A stretch of DNA of 36,041 nucleotides from Secundilactobacillus collinoides DSM 20515 = JCM 1123 (GTDB taxonomy: Bacteria > Bacillota > Bacilli > Lactobacillales > Lactobacillaceae): positions 1-36,041 of the forward strand of contig NZ_AYYR01000008.1 in assembly GCF_001435975.1 (NCBI RefSeq). Reading direction: 5' to 3'. The stretch's first letter is position 1; the number at the start of each line of letters is the position of its first letter. The translations under genes were made by a program, and so were the position numbers. The notes beneath the pieces were generated by a model. It worked only from the letters and a program-made list of their open reading frames with translations. It ran no database searches and was not told where the DNA came from. Shown here one piece after another: positions 7,457-15,513 of the stretch.

Positions 7457-8206
7457 ATGGAAACAAATCGTGTGGAAACATTACTCTTCAATCATCGTTC
7501 GATTCGGACATTCACCCCAACACCTATTTCGGACAAGCAGTTCGCCCGGCTATTAAGTGTTGGCCAAAAAGCGGCCAGCTCACATTATATGCAGGCTTAC
7601 TCAGTGATCCGTGTCAAGGATCCCCAAAAATTAGCCGCTATTTCTAAAATCTGTAACCATGATTTTGTGAATGATCACGGTGATTTGGCCATTTTTATTG
7701 CCGACCAAAATCGTAACATTAACCTCGCGCAGGACACTAGTGATCCTCAGCACCTGGCAGACTTTGACCACCTGTTGGCCAGTGTTTTTGATGCTGCTTT
7801 AGCTGCTCAGAATTTGATTACTGCTGCCGAAAGTGAAGATTTAGGCGCGTTTATTATGACTTCGATTCTAAACGATGTCCCAGCCTTAATAAAAAATCTG
7901 AATCTGCCGAAGTATACATTTCCGCTATTAGGGGTGGCGCTTGGCACAACAACAGCTGATATTCCGGAACAAAAACCGCGCTTACCTCAAGCAATTCAGT
8001 TAATGACAGATACGTACCAGCTGCCGGCCGATTATCAGGCCTTGATGAAAACCTATGACCAAACCGTCCATGACTATTATCAGCACCGTAAAAGTCATGC
8101 TCGGGAAGAAACGTTCAGCCATATGGTCAGTCACCAAGCCGATATTCACAATCCAAAACGAGCAAATTTCAAGAAAATATTGGAACAACAGGGCTTTCAT
8201 TTTTAA
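7457..8206 (+). CDS. NfrA-type nitroreductase / NADPH-flavin oxidoreductase
   Basis: A 249-residue FMN-dependent nitroreductase-fold protein of the NfrA/FRP class. The N-terminal NHRSIRTFTPTPIS motif binds the FMN phosphate; the QKAASSHYMQAYSVIRV segment and the FPLLGVALG strand are characteristic. Such enzymes use NAD(P)H to reduce FMN, nitro compounds or, in some relatives, disulfides and peroxide. The chosen start is ATG 7457 preceded by AGGGAG at 7443. An upstream in-frame ATG at 7421 has no ribosome site. It is transcribed in the same direction as cadD-arsR after a gap of about 110 bases and ends at a strong hairpin. Confidence 0.85.
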   Translation: METNRVETLLFNHRSIRTFTPTPISDKQFARLLSVGQKAASSHYMQAYSVIRVKDPQKLAAISKICNHDFVNDHGDLAIFIADQNRNINLAQDTSDPQHLADFDHLLASVFDAALAAQNLITAAESEDLGAFIMTSILNDVPALIKNLNLPKYTFPLLGVALGTTTADIPEQKPRLPQAIQLMTDTYQLPADYQALMKTYDQTVHDYYQHRKSHAREETFSHMVSHQADIHNPKRANFKKILEQQGFHF

Positions 8207-8228
8207 TGCCATGTTACCCTAGTAAAAA

Positions 8229-8264
8229 GAACCTCAACAATGTAGAAATTGTTGAGGTTCTTCT
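8229..8264. terminator. Bidirectional terminator
   Basis: Thirteen perfect pairs (GAACCTCAACAAT at 8229-8241 with 8248-8260). The minus-strand side runs into TTTTTA and the plus side into TTCTT. It separates the nitroreductase from the convergent ABC permease. Confidence 0.85.
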
Positions 8265-8363
8265 ACTGTTCAAATGGCTTCTTTTGTCATCAATGCAGCG
8301 CGCAAAACATATGGTAATTTCTCAATCAAGGTCAGAAAACCATCACCTATTTTGCACCAACTT

Positions 8364-9131
8364 CTAAGCCGCTTTAGTACTCGTTTCCACCCAACGCTTC
8401 ATCAAGTAAACATTCAGTGCGGACAACACGACTGTACTGATCACAAAATACAGTGTGCCCAGCAGTAAGGCTGTCGTAAGTTGGGTCGAGGCGCTAACCC
8501 CTAATAGACTGGAACTAAACATGTTGCTCAGGATTTGACTCATTAATTTCTGCAGCCAGTTAACAATGTTGAGGACCACAATGAAAATCACGATGGCCAG
8601 CACGACTCGAATCAGTCGTTGTCTGAATGCTGGCAGAAAAGCTGAGACCGAGACGATAACGAAGTGGATCGTACTGATGAATACCCAGCCGAACAACAGG
8701 AATGCCAGCATAAGCAGTTGCCCGCTTAACAGCTGCGGCCAGTAGCCATTGCCAATGTTGGTAAGACTGCTGATTTCAGAAATGCCACAAATGACCATAA
8801 TGACGAGTTCCAAAATATAAAAGTACACGAACGTCAGCACCGTTGCCAGCACGTTTGCCAGATACAGTTTGGTGTCTGATACCGGGATCAGCCGATACTT
8901 GTTACTTGTCCAGACATGTTCTTGATCGCGGGCTAATAAGATAAATAACACAATCGTCAAAAGCATGAAGACGACCATCGAGATATGGCTCATAATACTG
9001 AGACTGCCACCATTAAACAGGCCGTAAATCGTAAACACAACCAAGGCAATCAGACCGAATCCAGTCATTTGGTACATGGTTCGGTTCTTTTCCTGCCACA
9101 GCGTCACTAATAATCTGCCGAAACTAGTCAT
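8364..9131 (-). CDS. ABC transporter permease (YtrC/D-like)
   Basis: A 255-residue membrane protein with about six hydrophobic helices and no recognisable soluble domain; it would form the channel for the ATPase encoded just upstream. The start ATG at 9131 overlaps the ATPase stop by eight bases and has GGAGG about 12 bases before it, indicating translational coupling. The longer in-frame extension upstream lies inside the ATPase gene and is rejected. In gene order and partner type the operon matches the ytr-like GntR-ABC arrangement of Firmicutes, often induced by cell-wall-active antibiotics. The cargo is unknown. Confidence 0.8.
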   Translation of the reverse strand: MTSFGRLLVTLWQEKNRTMYQMTGFGLIALVVFTIYGLFNGGSLSIMSHISMVVFMLLTIVLFILLARDQEHVWTSNKYRLIPVSDTKLYLANVLATVLTFVYFYILELVIMVICGISEISSLTNIGNGYWPQLLSGQLLMLAFLLFGWVFISTIHFVIVSVSAFLPAFRQRLIRVVLAIVIFIVVLNIVNWLQKLMSQILSNMFSSSLLGVSASTQLTTALLLGTLYFVISTVVLSALNVYLMKRWVETSTKAA

Positions 9132-9840
9132 TGTCAGTTTCCCCCTCCGCGTAAAAGCTTTCATAATAGTCTTCAATGCTTTGACCATTATTTTCTCGAA
9201 TCTCGTCGGCCTTCTTTTGATCCACAATCGTGTGATCCTTGACGACGGCCACAGCGTCCAAAATATTAGCGATATCGGTCACATGGTGATCACTGACCAA
9301 AATCGTGGCCATTTCGGGTTTCCATTCAATGATACTGGAAACAATTTTCTTCCGGCTCATACTGTCGATACCGTTGAACGGTTCGTCCAACAGGTACAAC
9401 TTGGCATGCCGGGATAGCGCGATGGCTACGACAAACTTCTGGTGGTTCCCACGAGAAAGCTGGTTGAAACGTTGATCTAACCCCAGCCCCAGATCAGTCG
9501 CAAGTTTACGAAAATTAGCCATGTCAAAATCTGGATAAACATGATCGTAGAAATCAGCAATATTAACTAATCTGCGGTTATCGTTAACGCCTGCCACCTG
9601 CTCACTGAAGCTGACAATTGCTTTACGTTCGGCTGGTGTGCCCTGATCACCAAGCCGAATGGTGCCATGGTAACTCGTTGCCGCTCCAGCAATCAGCCGC
9701 ATCAGGGTCGTTTTCCCGGCCCCGTTTGCGCCGAGTAACCCCACGATTTGATTGGGTTCCAGAGTGAGATTCAAGTCCTCCAAAATTGTTTTTAAATTCC
9801 GTTTATAGGTTAAATTTGCTACCGTTAATAATGTTGTCAT
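9124..9840 (-). CDS. ABC transporter ATP-binding protein (YtrB-like)
   Basis: A 238-residue ATPase. Walker A is GANGAGKT (37-44), the Q-loop region is SFSEQ near 77-81, the signature is the divergent LSRGNHQK (128-135) in place of LSGGQ, Walker B ends in LYLLDEP (148-154), and the switch histidine lies in SDHH (183-186). The family energises antibiotic-sensing or export systems paired with small permeases. The start overlaps the GntR stop by four bases, so regulator, ATPase and permease form one tightly coupled operon. Confidence 0.9.
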   Translation of the reverse strand: MTTLLTVANLTYKRNLKTILEDLNLTLEPNQIVGLLGANGAGKTTLMRLIAGAATSYHGTIRLGDQGTPAERKAIVSFSEQVAGVNDNRRLVNIADFYDHVYPDFDMANFRKLATDLGLGLDQRFNQLSRGNHQKFVVAIALSRHAKLYLLDEPFNGIDSMSRKKIVSSIIEWKPEMATILVSDHHVTDIANILDAVAVVKDHTIVDQKKADEIRENNGQSIEDYYESFYAEGETDND

Positions 9841-10214
9841 GCTTGTGCCTGCTCCTTTCGTTTTGCAATGTAGTCGGTCAAATACGCAACCATGTCTTCT
9901 GGTGCGATCTGGAGGTCAGCCAACCTGTCGTACATCAGCGCCAGTTGTTCCTCAACAACCCGATGCTTGAGATCAGTCAACGTTGCCACATCCGTGGTCA
10001 CAAAGTTGCCACGGCCACGCTTGGACTCCAGAATACCTTCATTAATGAGCTCACTTAACGCCCGCTGAATCGTATTCACGTTCACCGTCAGCGTCAACGC
10101 CAATTGCCGGACAGCCGGCAATTTATCCCCCGGTGCCAAGTGGTTCACGATGATTTCTTGATAAATATATTGCTTGATCTGGTAATAAATTGGGATCTTA
10201 TCATCGAATTCCAA
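9837..10214 (-). CDS. GntR-family regulator (YtrA subfamily)
   Basis: A 125-residue repressor with an N-terminal winged helix (IYYQIKQYIYQEII, then the DKLPAVRQLALTLTVNVNTIQRAL helix pair) and only a short helical C-terminal tail, the hallmark of the YtrA subfamily, which dimerises without a ligand domain. AGGAGG sits just upstream of the ATG at 10214. It is the first gene of the ABC operon and should bind the inverted repeat at 10235-10258 in its own promoter. Confidence 0.88.
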   Translation of the reverse strand: MEFDDKIPIYYQIKQYIYQEIIVNHLAPGDKLPAVRQLALTLTVNVNTIQRALSELINEGILESKRGRGNFVTTDVATLTDLKHRVVEEQLALMYDRLADLQIAPEDMVAYLTDYIAKRKEQAQA

Positions 10215-10234
10215 GATGTGTGTCCTCCTTTACT

Positions 10235-10258
10235 AGTGTATTAGCCTTCTATTACACT
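10235..10258. promoter_or_regulatory. YtrA-type operator in the GntR-ABC promoter
   Basis: AGTGTA (10235-10240) and TACACT (10253-10258) form an inverted repeat with 12 bases between. The half-sites are those described for YtrA operators. On the minus strand TTGTCA lies about 15 bases upstream of TAATAG, so the operator overlaps the likely -10. Confidence 0.65.
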
Positions 10259-10509
10259 ATAACCGTTTATGACAAATTTAGCAAGGATTTGTTACAAACC
10301 GCTTTGACATTTGGTGCTCAGCTTCCTGGTAAAGTTGTTTTGACACCTGGAGAAAGTAGTATAAGTCTGTAAAAACTGGCGTAACAACCATTGGTCTGTG
10401 TAACGCCTTTCAATTTATTTGCCTGGAGGGCTATGAAAATCAAATTTTAAACTCATCGCAAGAAGCGCCTGGGACACCAGCCGATTTTTGTCCCTCAGAA
10501 TAAGAAAGG

Positions 10510-10546
10510 CCCCCATCTAAAGCCCAAATTGGGTTTTAGATAGGGG
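10510..10546. terminator. Strong hairpin downstream of the GGDEF relic
   Basis: CATCTAAA with TTTAGAT and CCCAA with TTGGG make a long stem closed by CCCC/GGGG. On the minus strand it is followed by CCTTTCTTATT, so it may end transcripts of the SDR gene and the relic. Bases 10259-10509 hold a second weak hairpin (GGCGT/ACGCC, 10378-10408) and no gene that I can support. Confidence 0.5.
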
Positions 10547-10768
10547 ACACTTCGACGGGGGACGCGTGAGTGAAAATAACGTTGAATTCTTCGCCACCCG
10601 CCCGGAAAAAATAAAACGCGGTACTGTATTGTTGCAATACCGCTACAGCAGCGCCTCGAAAGCAGCCTATATTTGATTGGCAGCGCACCGGCCAAAACGC
10701 TCATTGATTCGAGCAAAATGATCAATATCAATAACGGTGACATCCACTGGTCTGACGTCCGTCAACTC
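10536..10768 (-). pseudogene. Decayed GGDEF (diguanylate cyclase) fragment
   Basis: Reading the minus strand just after the SDR stop gives VTVIDIDHFARINERFG (DIDHF at 10715-10729), the metal-binding segment of GGDEF domains, then an in-frame stop. About 120 bases later, in another frame, FRAGGEEFNVIF appears (GGEEF at 10584-10598), followed by SPI and a stop at 10536. The spacing and flanks match the intact GGDEF gene at 11985, which has LDVDHFKHINDTYG and YRTGGEEFNIVF. The membrane part is missing and the fragment abuts the SDR gene, consistent with a deletion followed by decay. Confidence 0.75.
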
Positions 10769-10770
10769 AA

Positions 10771-11520
10771 TTACCACTGAATCGTTCCAGCATTTTCGGT
10801 AAAACTGCCATTGGCGGTAAAAGTCGGATCACTGGCAACCTTAACAATCTGTGCAGCGCCTTCTGTGACTGTCTGCATGCCCGCAGGTGTTGGCGCATCA
10901 CTGGCTCGACCACCAAACTCCGTTGCCGTCCAACCAGGATTCACTGAGTTCACAGTAATGCTGGTATCAATCAATTCCTTACTGAAACTAATGGTGGCAA
11001 AGTTAACCGCAGCTTTAGATGCCTGATAGCCAAGTGAGTTCACTCCGTAAAATTGTGATTCTGGCGCCGCCGCTAACGACAACGACCCCATATTGCTGGA
11101 AACGTTAATGATCCGTGCAGAATCGGCTTTTTTCAACAACGGCAGCATCGCTTGAATCACATCCACCACGCCAAAGAAATTCACATCAAAGTCTTTGCGC
11201 ATAATGGCTGTCGGCATATCTGAAGCGGCTTGATGATTGTCCATGGCAACCCCAGCGTTGTTGATTAAAACGCTCAAGTACCCATAGCGGTCGTTAATGG
11301 TGACGGCCGCTTGTGTGATCTGCGCTTGACTAGTCACATCCAATTGAACAAAGCTTGCTTCGATCCCCATGTTCTGCAACGCATCGGCTGCTGAGAGCCC
11401 CTTACGTTGATTTCTGGCACCAATCACGATCACCTGTCCCAGTTGACCAAGTTCCCGTGCCGTTTGAAATCCAATGCCCTTATCCGCACCCGTTATCAGG
11501 GTCACAATCGGTTGTCCCAT
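10771..11520 (-). CDS. Short-chain dehydrogenase/reductase
   Basis: A 249-residue classical SDR: cofactor motif TGADKGIG at the N terminus, NNAG, the catalytic serine in INVSSNMGS and the YxxxK pair in LGYQASKAA. It should be a cytosolic NAD(P)(H) carbonyl or alcohol oxidoreductase of the carbonyl-reductase-like type. The start is the ATG at 11520 (MGQPIVTLITGA), with AAAGGAAG 7-14 bases upstream. An ATG at 11541 overlaps nothing but lacks a ribosome site. Its 3' end touches the GGDEF relic. Substrate unknown. Confidence 0.88.
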   Translation of the reverse strand: MGQPIVTLITGADKGIGFQTARELGQLGQVIVIGARNQRKGLSAADALQNMGIEASFVQLDVTSQAQITQAAVTINDRYGYLSVLINNAGVAMDNHQAASDMPTAIMRKDFDVNFFGVVDVIQAMLPLLKKADSARIINVSSNMGSLSLAAAPESQFYGVNSLGYQASKAAVNFATISFSKELIDTSITVNSVNPGWTATEFGGRASDAPTPAGMQTVTEGAAQIVKVASDPTFTANGSFTENAGTIQW

Positions 11521-11984
11521 TCTATCGCTTCCTTTAATCATTATCTGATTGAGTTTCCGAACCTAGTTGTTGTATTCATCATATCGGCTGTACGCTTGAG
11601 AATCAAGCATGGCACTGTGAAAACTGATTTTTGAGGGAAGCGGCTAAAACAACTATACCCCTTCTGGATGCAGGCATACCATCTACTGGACAGCAGGCCG
11701 CATGCGGTTGCCATGGCAGCCATTTGGTTACATGGCAGACAGTAAGATGACTTTTGCTCATCTTGTGATCCGACCGCATGCGTTATGGTTGCGTTTGCCA
11801 CAGCTATCATTTTTCAACAAAACAAGGCAAAAATGTTGAAGATAATAGTGAAATGCCCTAGCACTCACCAAATAATTAGGTTATGCTTAGGTTAGTATAG
11901 TTTGTCACAAATAGCATTAGATTTTAACAAAGTTAGGCCTTATCGTCTGTTATGTTAAAACCATATGAACTGGAGGCAATGGCA
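11521..11984. other. Long intergenic region between divergent SDR and GGDEF genes
   Basis: No convincing gene. It contains two CGCATGCG palindromes (near 11700 and 11775) and a perfect seven-pair hairpin (AAGATGA 11744-11750, TCATCTT 11758-11764). TATAGT at 11896-11901 is a possible -10 for the GGDEF gene, with no good -35 in front. A 60-90 codon minus-strand frame over 11541-11810 has no ribosome site or recognisable sequence. Confidence 0.5.
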
Positions 11985-13148
11985 GTGACAGTTTTTGAAC
12001 TTCCCCTATCACAATGGTTACTGAAAATTGTCCTAAGCATTTTCTTCATAACCGGTTATAACAGCGTTTACGTTGTCCTTTGGCATCACGCGAATAATAA
12101 AGCAGCTGACAACTCGCCGCATACATTTTGGTATCGCTTAAGCGTAACGGTATTTTGTTTGCTTGCCAGTCTTTTTTTGTATGCGGCTCAGTTAGCCGTA
12201 AACGCACCAATGCTTATTCTCAACATGGTGCTGTTCATGCTGACGCTGCCGCTGCTTGCTACAGATATCCAATTCTGGGAATATCTGACACGATTGGGTG
12301 GATTACTGATTTTCCTGGTTGCCACCCACGCAGTAATTGCGAGCCCAGTGTTCATCGTTGGTCTAGCGATTTTCCTGGGGTTATGCTGGGTTAACTGGCA
12401 CTATCGGCACCACATCAACTACGGTCACCTGCTCCCCAGAATAGCGTTTAACTTGTACTTAGCCTGCCTGTTCTGGATTCCGCTGACCACACCTCAAGGT
12501 CAGTACTACGCGTCAAAAATGATATTCCAAGGCATTGCCATGTATGTGGTCATCACCATTATTTCCGGAATCTATCTTCTTGTGCAGTATCGCAGTATCT
12601 CCCATGATCGAACAATGACTCACTTGGCCGACTATGACGCCCTTACCCACGCCAAGAATTATTCCATGTATACGCGCGATGCCACCGAATTGTTTTCTGA
12701 CGCCCAAAAGCACAGCGACCCCTTGACACTCATGACCCTTGATGTCGACCATTTCAAACACATCAATGATACGTACGGCCACCTGGCAGGCAACGCGGTG
12801 TTGATCAACATTGCAAACACCCTCCAAACAACACTGCAACATCATGGCAAAGAAGACCAAATCTACCGCACCGGCGGCGAAGAATTCAACATCGTTTTCC
12901 CAAAAATGACCCCGGAGCAAGCCAACCCCATTGTCAACGAGTGTTGGAATGCCATACGTTCTGCAGACTTTAAATACAAGGGCCAAATTATTAACGTCAC
13001 CATTTCTGTCGGCGTTACAGCAATGCGGTCGGACGACAGCCTGATTGATGATACTTATCGGCGGGCCGATGAAAGTTTGTATATGAGTAAGCAACATGGA
13101 CGCGATAAAGTCACGGTTGAAGGGCACTTGCAGAATATGGCTGGTTAG
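11985..13148 (+). CDS. Membrane-bound GGDEF protein (diguanylate cyclase)
   Basis: A 387-residue protein: about six transmembrane helices in the first 210 residues, then a GGDEF domain that makes c-di-GMP from two GTP. LDVDHFKHIND (DVDHF 253-257) and RTGGEEF (GGEEF 297-301) carry the metal and substrate residues. No RxxD inhibitory site lies before GGEEF (the sequence there is GKEDQIYRT), so product feedback is unlikely. GGAGG at 11972-11976 favours the GTG at 11985 (8-base gap) over the ATG at 11979 (2-base gap). That choice also puts both motifs at practically the same residue numbers as in the homologue at 25427. It faces an EAL gene across a shared terminator. Confidence 0.85.
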   Translation: MTVFELPLSQWLLKIVLSIFFITGYNSVYVVLWHHANNKAADNSPHTFWYRLSVTVFCLLASLFLYAAQLAVNAPMLILNMVLFMLTLPLLATDIQFWEYLTRLGGLLIFLVATHAVIASPVFIVGLAIFLGLCWVNWHYRHHINYGHLLPRIAFNLYLACLFWIPLTTPQGQYYASKMIFQGIAMYVVITIISGIYLLVQYRSISHDRTMTHLADYDALTHAKNYSMYTRDATELFSDAQKHSDPLTLMTLDVDHFKHINDTYGHLAGNAVLINIANTLQTTLQHHGKEDQIYRTGGEEFNIVFPKMTPEQANPIVNECWNAIRSADFKYKGQIINVTISVGVTAMRSDDSLIDDTYRRADESLYMSKQHGRDKVTVEGHLQNMAG

Positions 13149-13246
13149 CTGGTTAGTACGCGTAACGTTGATTTCCGTCATATACAATAAGAATCATTGG
13201 AACATACAAAAACATTTTCGCACTTTCCTCTCAAATTAATCACAGT

Positions 13247-13295
13247 AAAAGAGCCTTTAGCCAACGCCAAATTGCGTGTGGTTAAAGGCTCTTTT
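13247..13295. terminator. Bidirectional terminator between GGDEF and EAL genes
   Basis: AAAAGAGCCTTTA pairs with TAAAGGCTCTTTT around an ACGC/GCGT inner helix. A and T runs on the two sides serve both strands. Confidence 0.9.
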
Positions 13296-13334
13296 CGTCC
13301 AATTTCTGCTTAATCATTTCTCTTCATTTCGGCT

Positions 13335-14039
13335 TTACGCGTTTTTCTCCATCCGTGAACTGTCGTTGAGTTCACCCCGATAGAACAACAAATGCGGTTT
13401 GCCATAGTAGTATCCCTGACGTAAAGCAATATCTAAGCCGTCAAGAGCCGATTGATCGCCTGGCGTCTCAACGCCTTCAACAAGGAACCGCAAGTGGTAT
13501 GCATTGCTCACACGGCGCCATTCATGAAGCTCTTCGGGAATCATTATCTCATTTCCGTCGTGTCGAAAATTCTGCAGAGCAACTTTTAATTCGGAAACAT
13601 ATGGCAGCAGGCACTCAATCCGATCAAGCTGATTCTCGCCAGTACCTACATCATCTAAGCTCACTTGAACACCGCCATCATGCAGCGTCTTGATTTGTTT
13701 GAGCACACAAGCCGGATCATTAGCATCTTCACAGACCTCTTCGGTGAGTTCCACAACCAGCCGAACAGGGTGAATTTTTGCTTGGAATTCAATCAACTGC
13801 TGGACAACATCCGGGTCCTGAAGCTGCACACGATTTAAATTAAAGCCAAGGTAGTGTGACTTAAGATGAAGTGCATCAACGCAGCGGCATAGCAATTTCA
13901 ACTGGCAAGCCAAGGAAATGGCTGAAAAATCTTTCGGCAACATCCAGCGGCCATTGCGTGATTCGCGAATGAGGGTCTCGTAACCGACAATGGACTGCTT
14001 GAATCGATTGACCTGAGGTTGCACAAAAAAACGATACAT
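13335..14039 (-). CDS. Stand-alone EAL-domain c-di-GMP phosphodiesterase
   Basis: A 234-residue soluble EAL domain without sensor or membrane part, expected to open c-di-GMP to pGpG. The signature is ETL rather than EAL, but the catalytic positions are present: Glu21, Asn67 (FNLN), Glu97 (ELTE), Asp129-Asp130 (LDDVGTG), Lys152, Glu188 (VEGVET) and Gln208 (QGY). Loop 6, normally DFGTGYSS, reads DVGTGENQ. The start ATG at 14039 begins the canonical MYRFFVQPQV; further upstream frame belongs to the leader. A promoter at 14111-14139 gives a leader of about 65 bases. Activity is likely from the residues; the altered motifs leave some doubt. Confidence 0.87.
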   Translation of the reverse strand: MYRFFVQPQVNRFKQSIVGYETLIRESRNGRWMLPKDFSAISLACQLKLLCRCVDALHLKSHYLGFNLNRVQLQDPDVVQQLIEFQAKIHPVRLVVELTEEVCEDANDPACVLKQIKTLHDGGVQVSLDDVGTGENQLDRIECLLPYVSELKVALQNFRHDGNEIMIPEELHEWRRVSNAYHLRFLVEGVETPGDQSALDGLDIALRQGYYYGKPHLLFYRGELNDSSRMEKNA

Positions 14040-14110
14040 GAAGATTTTCCAACTTTCTTTTTTGACAAAGGGACCCAACAACACACGTACATACACTAAC
14101 AAATTAGTCC

Positions 14111-14139
14111 ATTATAGCGTTTAACTTACTGTTTTTAAA
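14111..14139 (-). promoter_or_regulatory. Promoter of the EAL gene
   Basis: On the minus strand, TTTAAA (14139-14134), a 17-base spacer and a perfect TATAAT (14116-14111). Confidence 0.65.
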
Positions 14140-14205
14140 GGCGAAATCTCAAAATAATCGATTTAAATAACGTGAAAACGTTTTAAAGTCAATCATTCAC
14201 CATAA

Positions 14206-15318
14206 TTAATTTGAACTCGAATCGTTGGCGTATAAAACTTGTTTCACCGCATCAGGAATCGTGAATTTGGTTGCGTTACCTGCTAATACAGGACCGGTCA
14301 CCGCTTTTTTCAATGACAATGACTGCCGTAACTGGTTCGTCACATGCTGTTGTTCTAACCGTGGCATGACTTGAAAAGAGATGCCCTGGTACCACAAACT
14401 TGTTTCGTTCACGGAGATGGCTTTGACTTTCTTTTTCGGGTTATAGTATCCAGTCGCCAAACTCAACATATCCTTCGTCGTTAAATTAGTGCGCAAGTTT
14501 TCTGAGATAGAACGCATAAATTTCTTGTTCAAAAGTAACGTTGGGTTCTTTGCTTGCTTAACCAACTGAGCAATAACTAGACGCTGCCGTTCCGTCCGGC
14601 CATAGTCACCGCGCGGGTCTTCGTAACGCATTCTCGTAAACGCCAACGCGGCCTGACCGTTCATCTTCGAGTAGGTCTTAAAGTGTTTCCCGTCCTTAGC
14701 GTATTTAAACTTAGTCTGCCCCTTGTAGAATTTATACAGTTTCTTACCGTAATCATGGGAAGTGGCCGTACTGAAGGTAAACGTCAGCGGTGATTTAACC
14801 TGGATGCCGCCGATTTGATTCACTAGTTTCTCCAACCCGCCCATGTTTACCAGTGCGAAATAGTCTACTGGGACGTTAAGATACTTTGAAATGGTCGACA
14901 TCGTATCGCTAACATTGGTAAACGTATAAACCGCGTTGATTTTCTGCGGAAACGTGGATTCCAAACCAGGAATAGCAATCATTGTATCCCGGGGAATCGA
15001 CACCAGATGAATGCCCTTTGATTTACTGACAGTAATCAGCATCATGGTATCAGTCCGCCCCTTATCCGTGCGGTCAAGCGCCCCGGTATCGGTACCCATT
15101 AACAAGATGGAAATTGGCTTGCCCTTGCGAATAATGGCGTCCGTCTTTCGACCACCCTTCTCGTTAACTTTTGTATACGAGGCCGATAAACTCGTACTGA
15201 CAGACTGGTAAATTGTGTTCAACCCGTAGAAAATGCCAACCAGCACGATGATCAAAACCCCAAGGGCGATCCACCGACCCCGTCTATGCTGATGATGCCG
15301 TGCCATTCGATTATTCAT
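14206..15318 (-). CDS. LCP-family (LytR-CpsA-Psr) glycopolymer transferase
   Basis: A 370-residue type II membrane protein: basic N terminus, one TM helix at about 17-33, then the extracellular LCP domain that ligates teichoic acid or polysaccharide to peptidoglycan. Catalytic and pyrophosphate-binding residues are visible: GTDTG near 75, GRTDTMML (Arg88, Asp90), VSIPRDT (Arg110, Asp111), and the C-terminal RMRYEDPRGDYGRTERQR segment. The start is ATG 15318 behind AAGGGTGAG; the longer frame runs into the hairpin upstream. It is encoded directly after a strong terminator of the two-component operon. Confidence 0.9.
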   Translation of the reverse strand: MNNRMARHHQHRRGRWIALGVLIIVLVGIFYGLNTIYQSVSTSLSASYTKVNEKGGRKTDAIIRKGKPISILLMGTDTGALDRTDKGRTDTMMLITVSKSKGIHLVSIPRDTMIAIPGLESTFPQKINAVYTFTNVSDTMSTISKYLNVPVDYFALVNMGGLEKLVNQIGGIQVKSPLTFTFSTATSHDYGKKLYKFYKGQTKFKYAKDGKHFKTYSKMNGQAALAFTRMRYEDPRGDYGRTERQRLVIAQLVKQAKNPTLLLNKKFMRSISENLRTNLTTKDMLSLATGYYNPKKKVKAISVNETSLWYQGISFQVMPRLEQQHVTNQLRQSLSLKKAVTGPVLAGNATKFTIPDAVKQVLYANDSSSN

Positions 15319-15348
15319 AATTCTCACCCTTACCCTTATTAAATACGT

Positions 15349-15409
15349 AAAAAAAAGCTGATGTTCGAAAAAAACACACAATTTAGTGTAATTTTTTTCG
15401 AACATCAGC
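15349..15409 (-). terminator. Terminator of the two-component operon, in the LCP leader
   Basis: Eighteen perfect pairs (15357-15374 with 15392-15409) with a secondary ACAC/GTGT helix in the loop, then eight Ts on the minus strand (15356-15349). It ends only 31 bases before the LCP start, so either the LCP promoter overlaps it (a weak TTCGAA-N17-TATTTA is possible) or LCP expression depends on readthrough. Confidence 0.85.
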
Positions 15410-15513
15410 GCTACATACGCGAAATGAATATTTTCTGAATGTTTTTAAGGTAAGCGTTAGTCTAAGAACTTAACAGGATCACTTGTGGCTCGTCCGGCTG
15501 ATATAGGCCGATA

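Noticed and set aside
10302-10372. TTGACA sequences as a plus-strand promoter
   Set aside because: The nearest TATAAG is only 14 bases away and no plus-strand gene follows.
11541-11810. An 89-codon minus-strand frame between SDR and GGDEF genes
   Set aside because: No ribosome site or recognisable family; the interval is rich in palindromes and reads as intergenic.
14040-14104. c-di-GMP (GEMM-type) riboswitch in the leader of the EAL gene
   Set aside because: The conserved GEMM core sequence is not visible; the leader is short and only a small GGAC/GTCC pairing is present.
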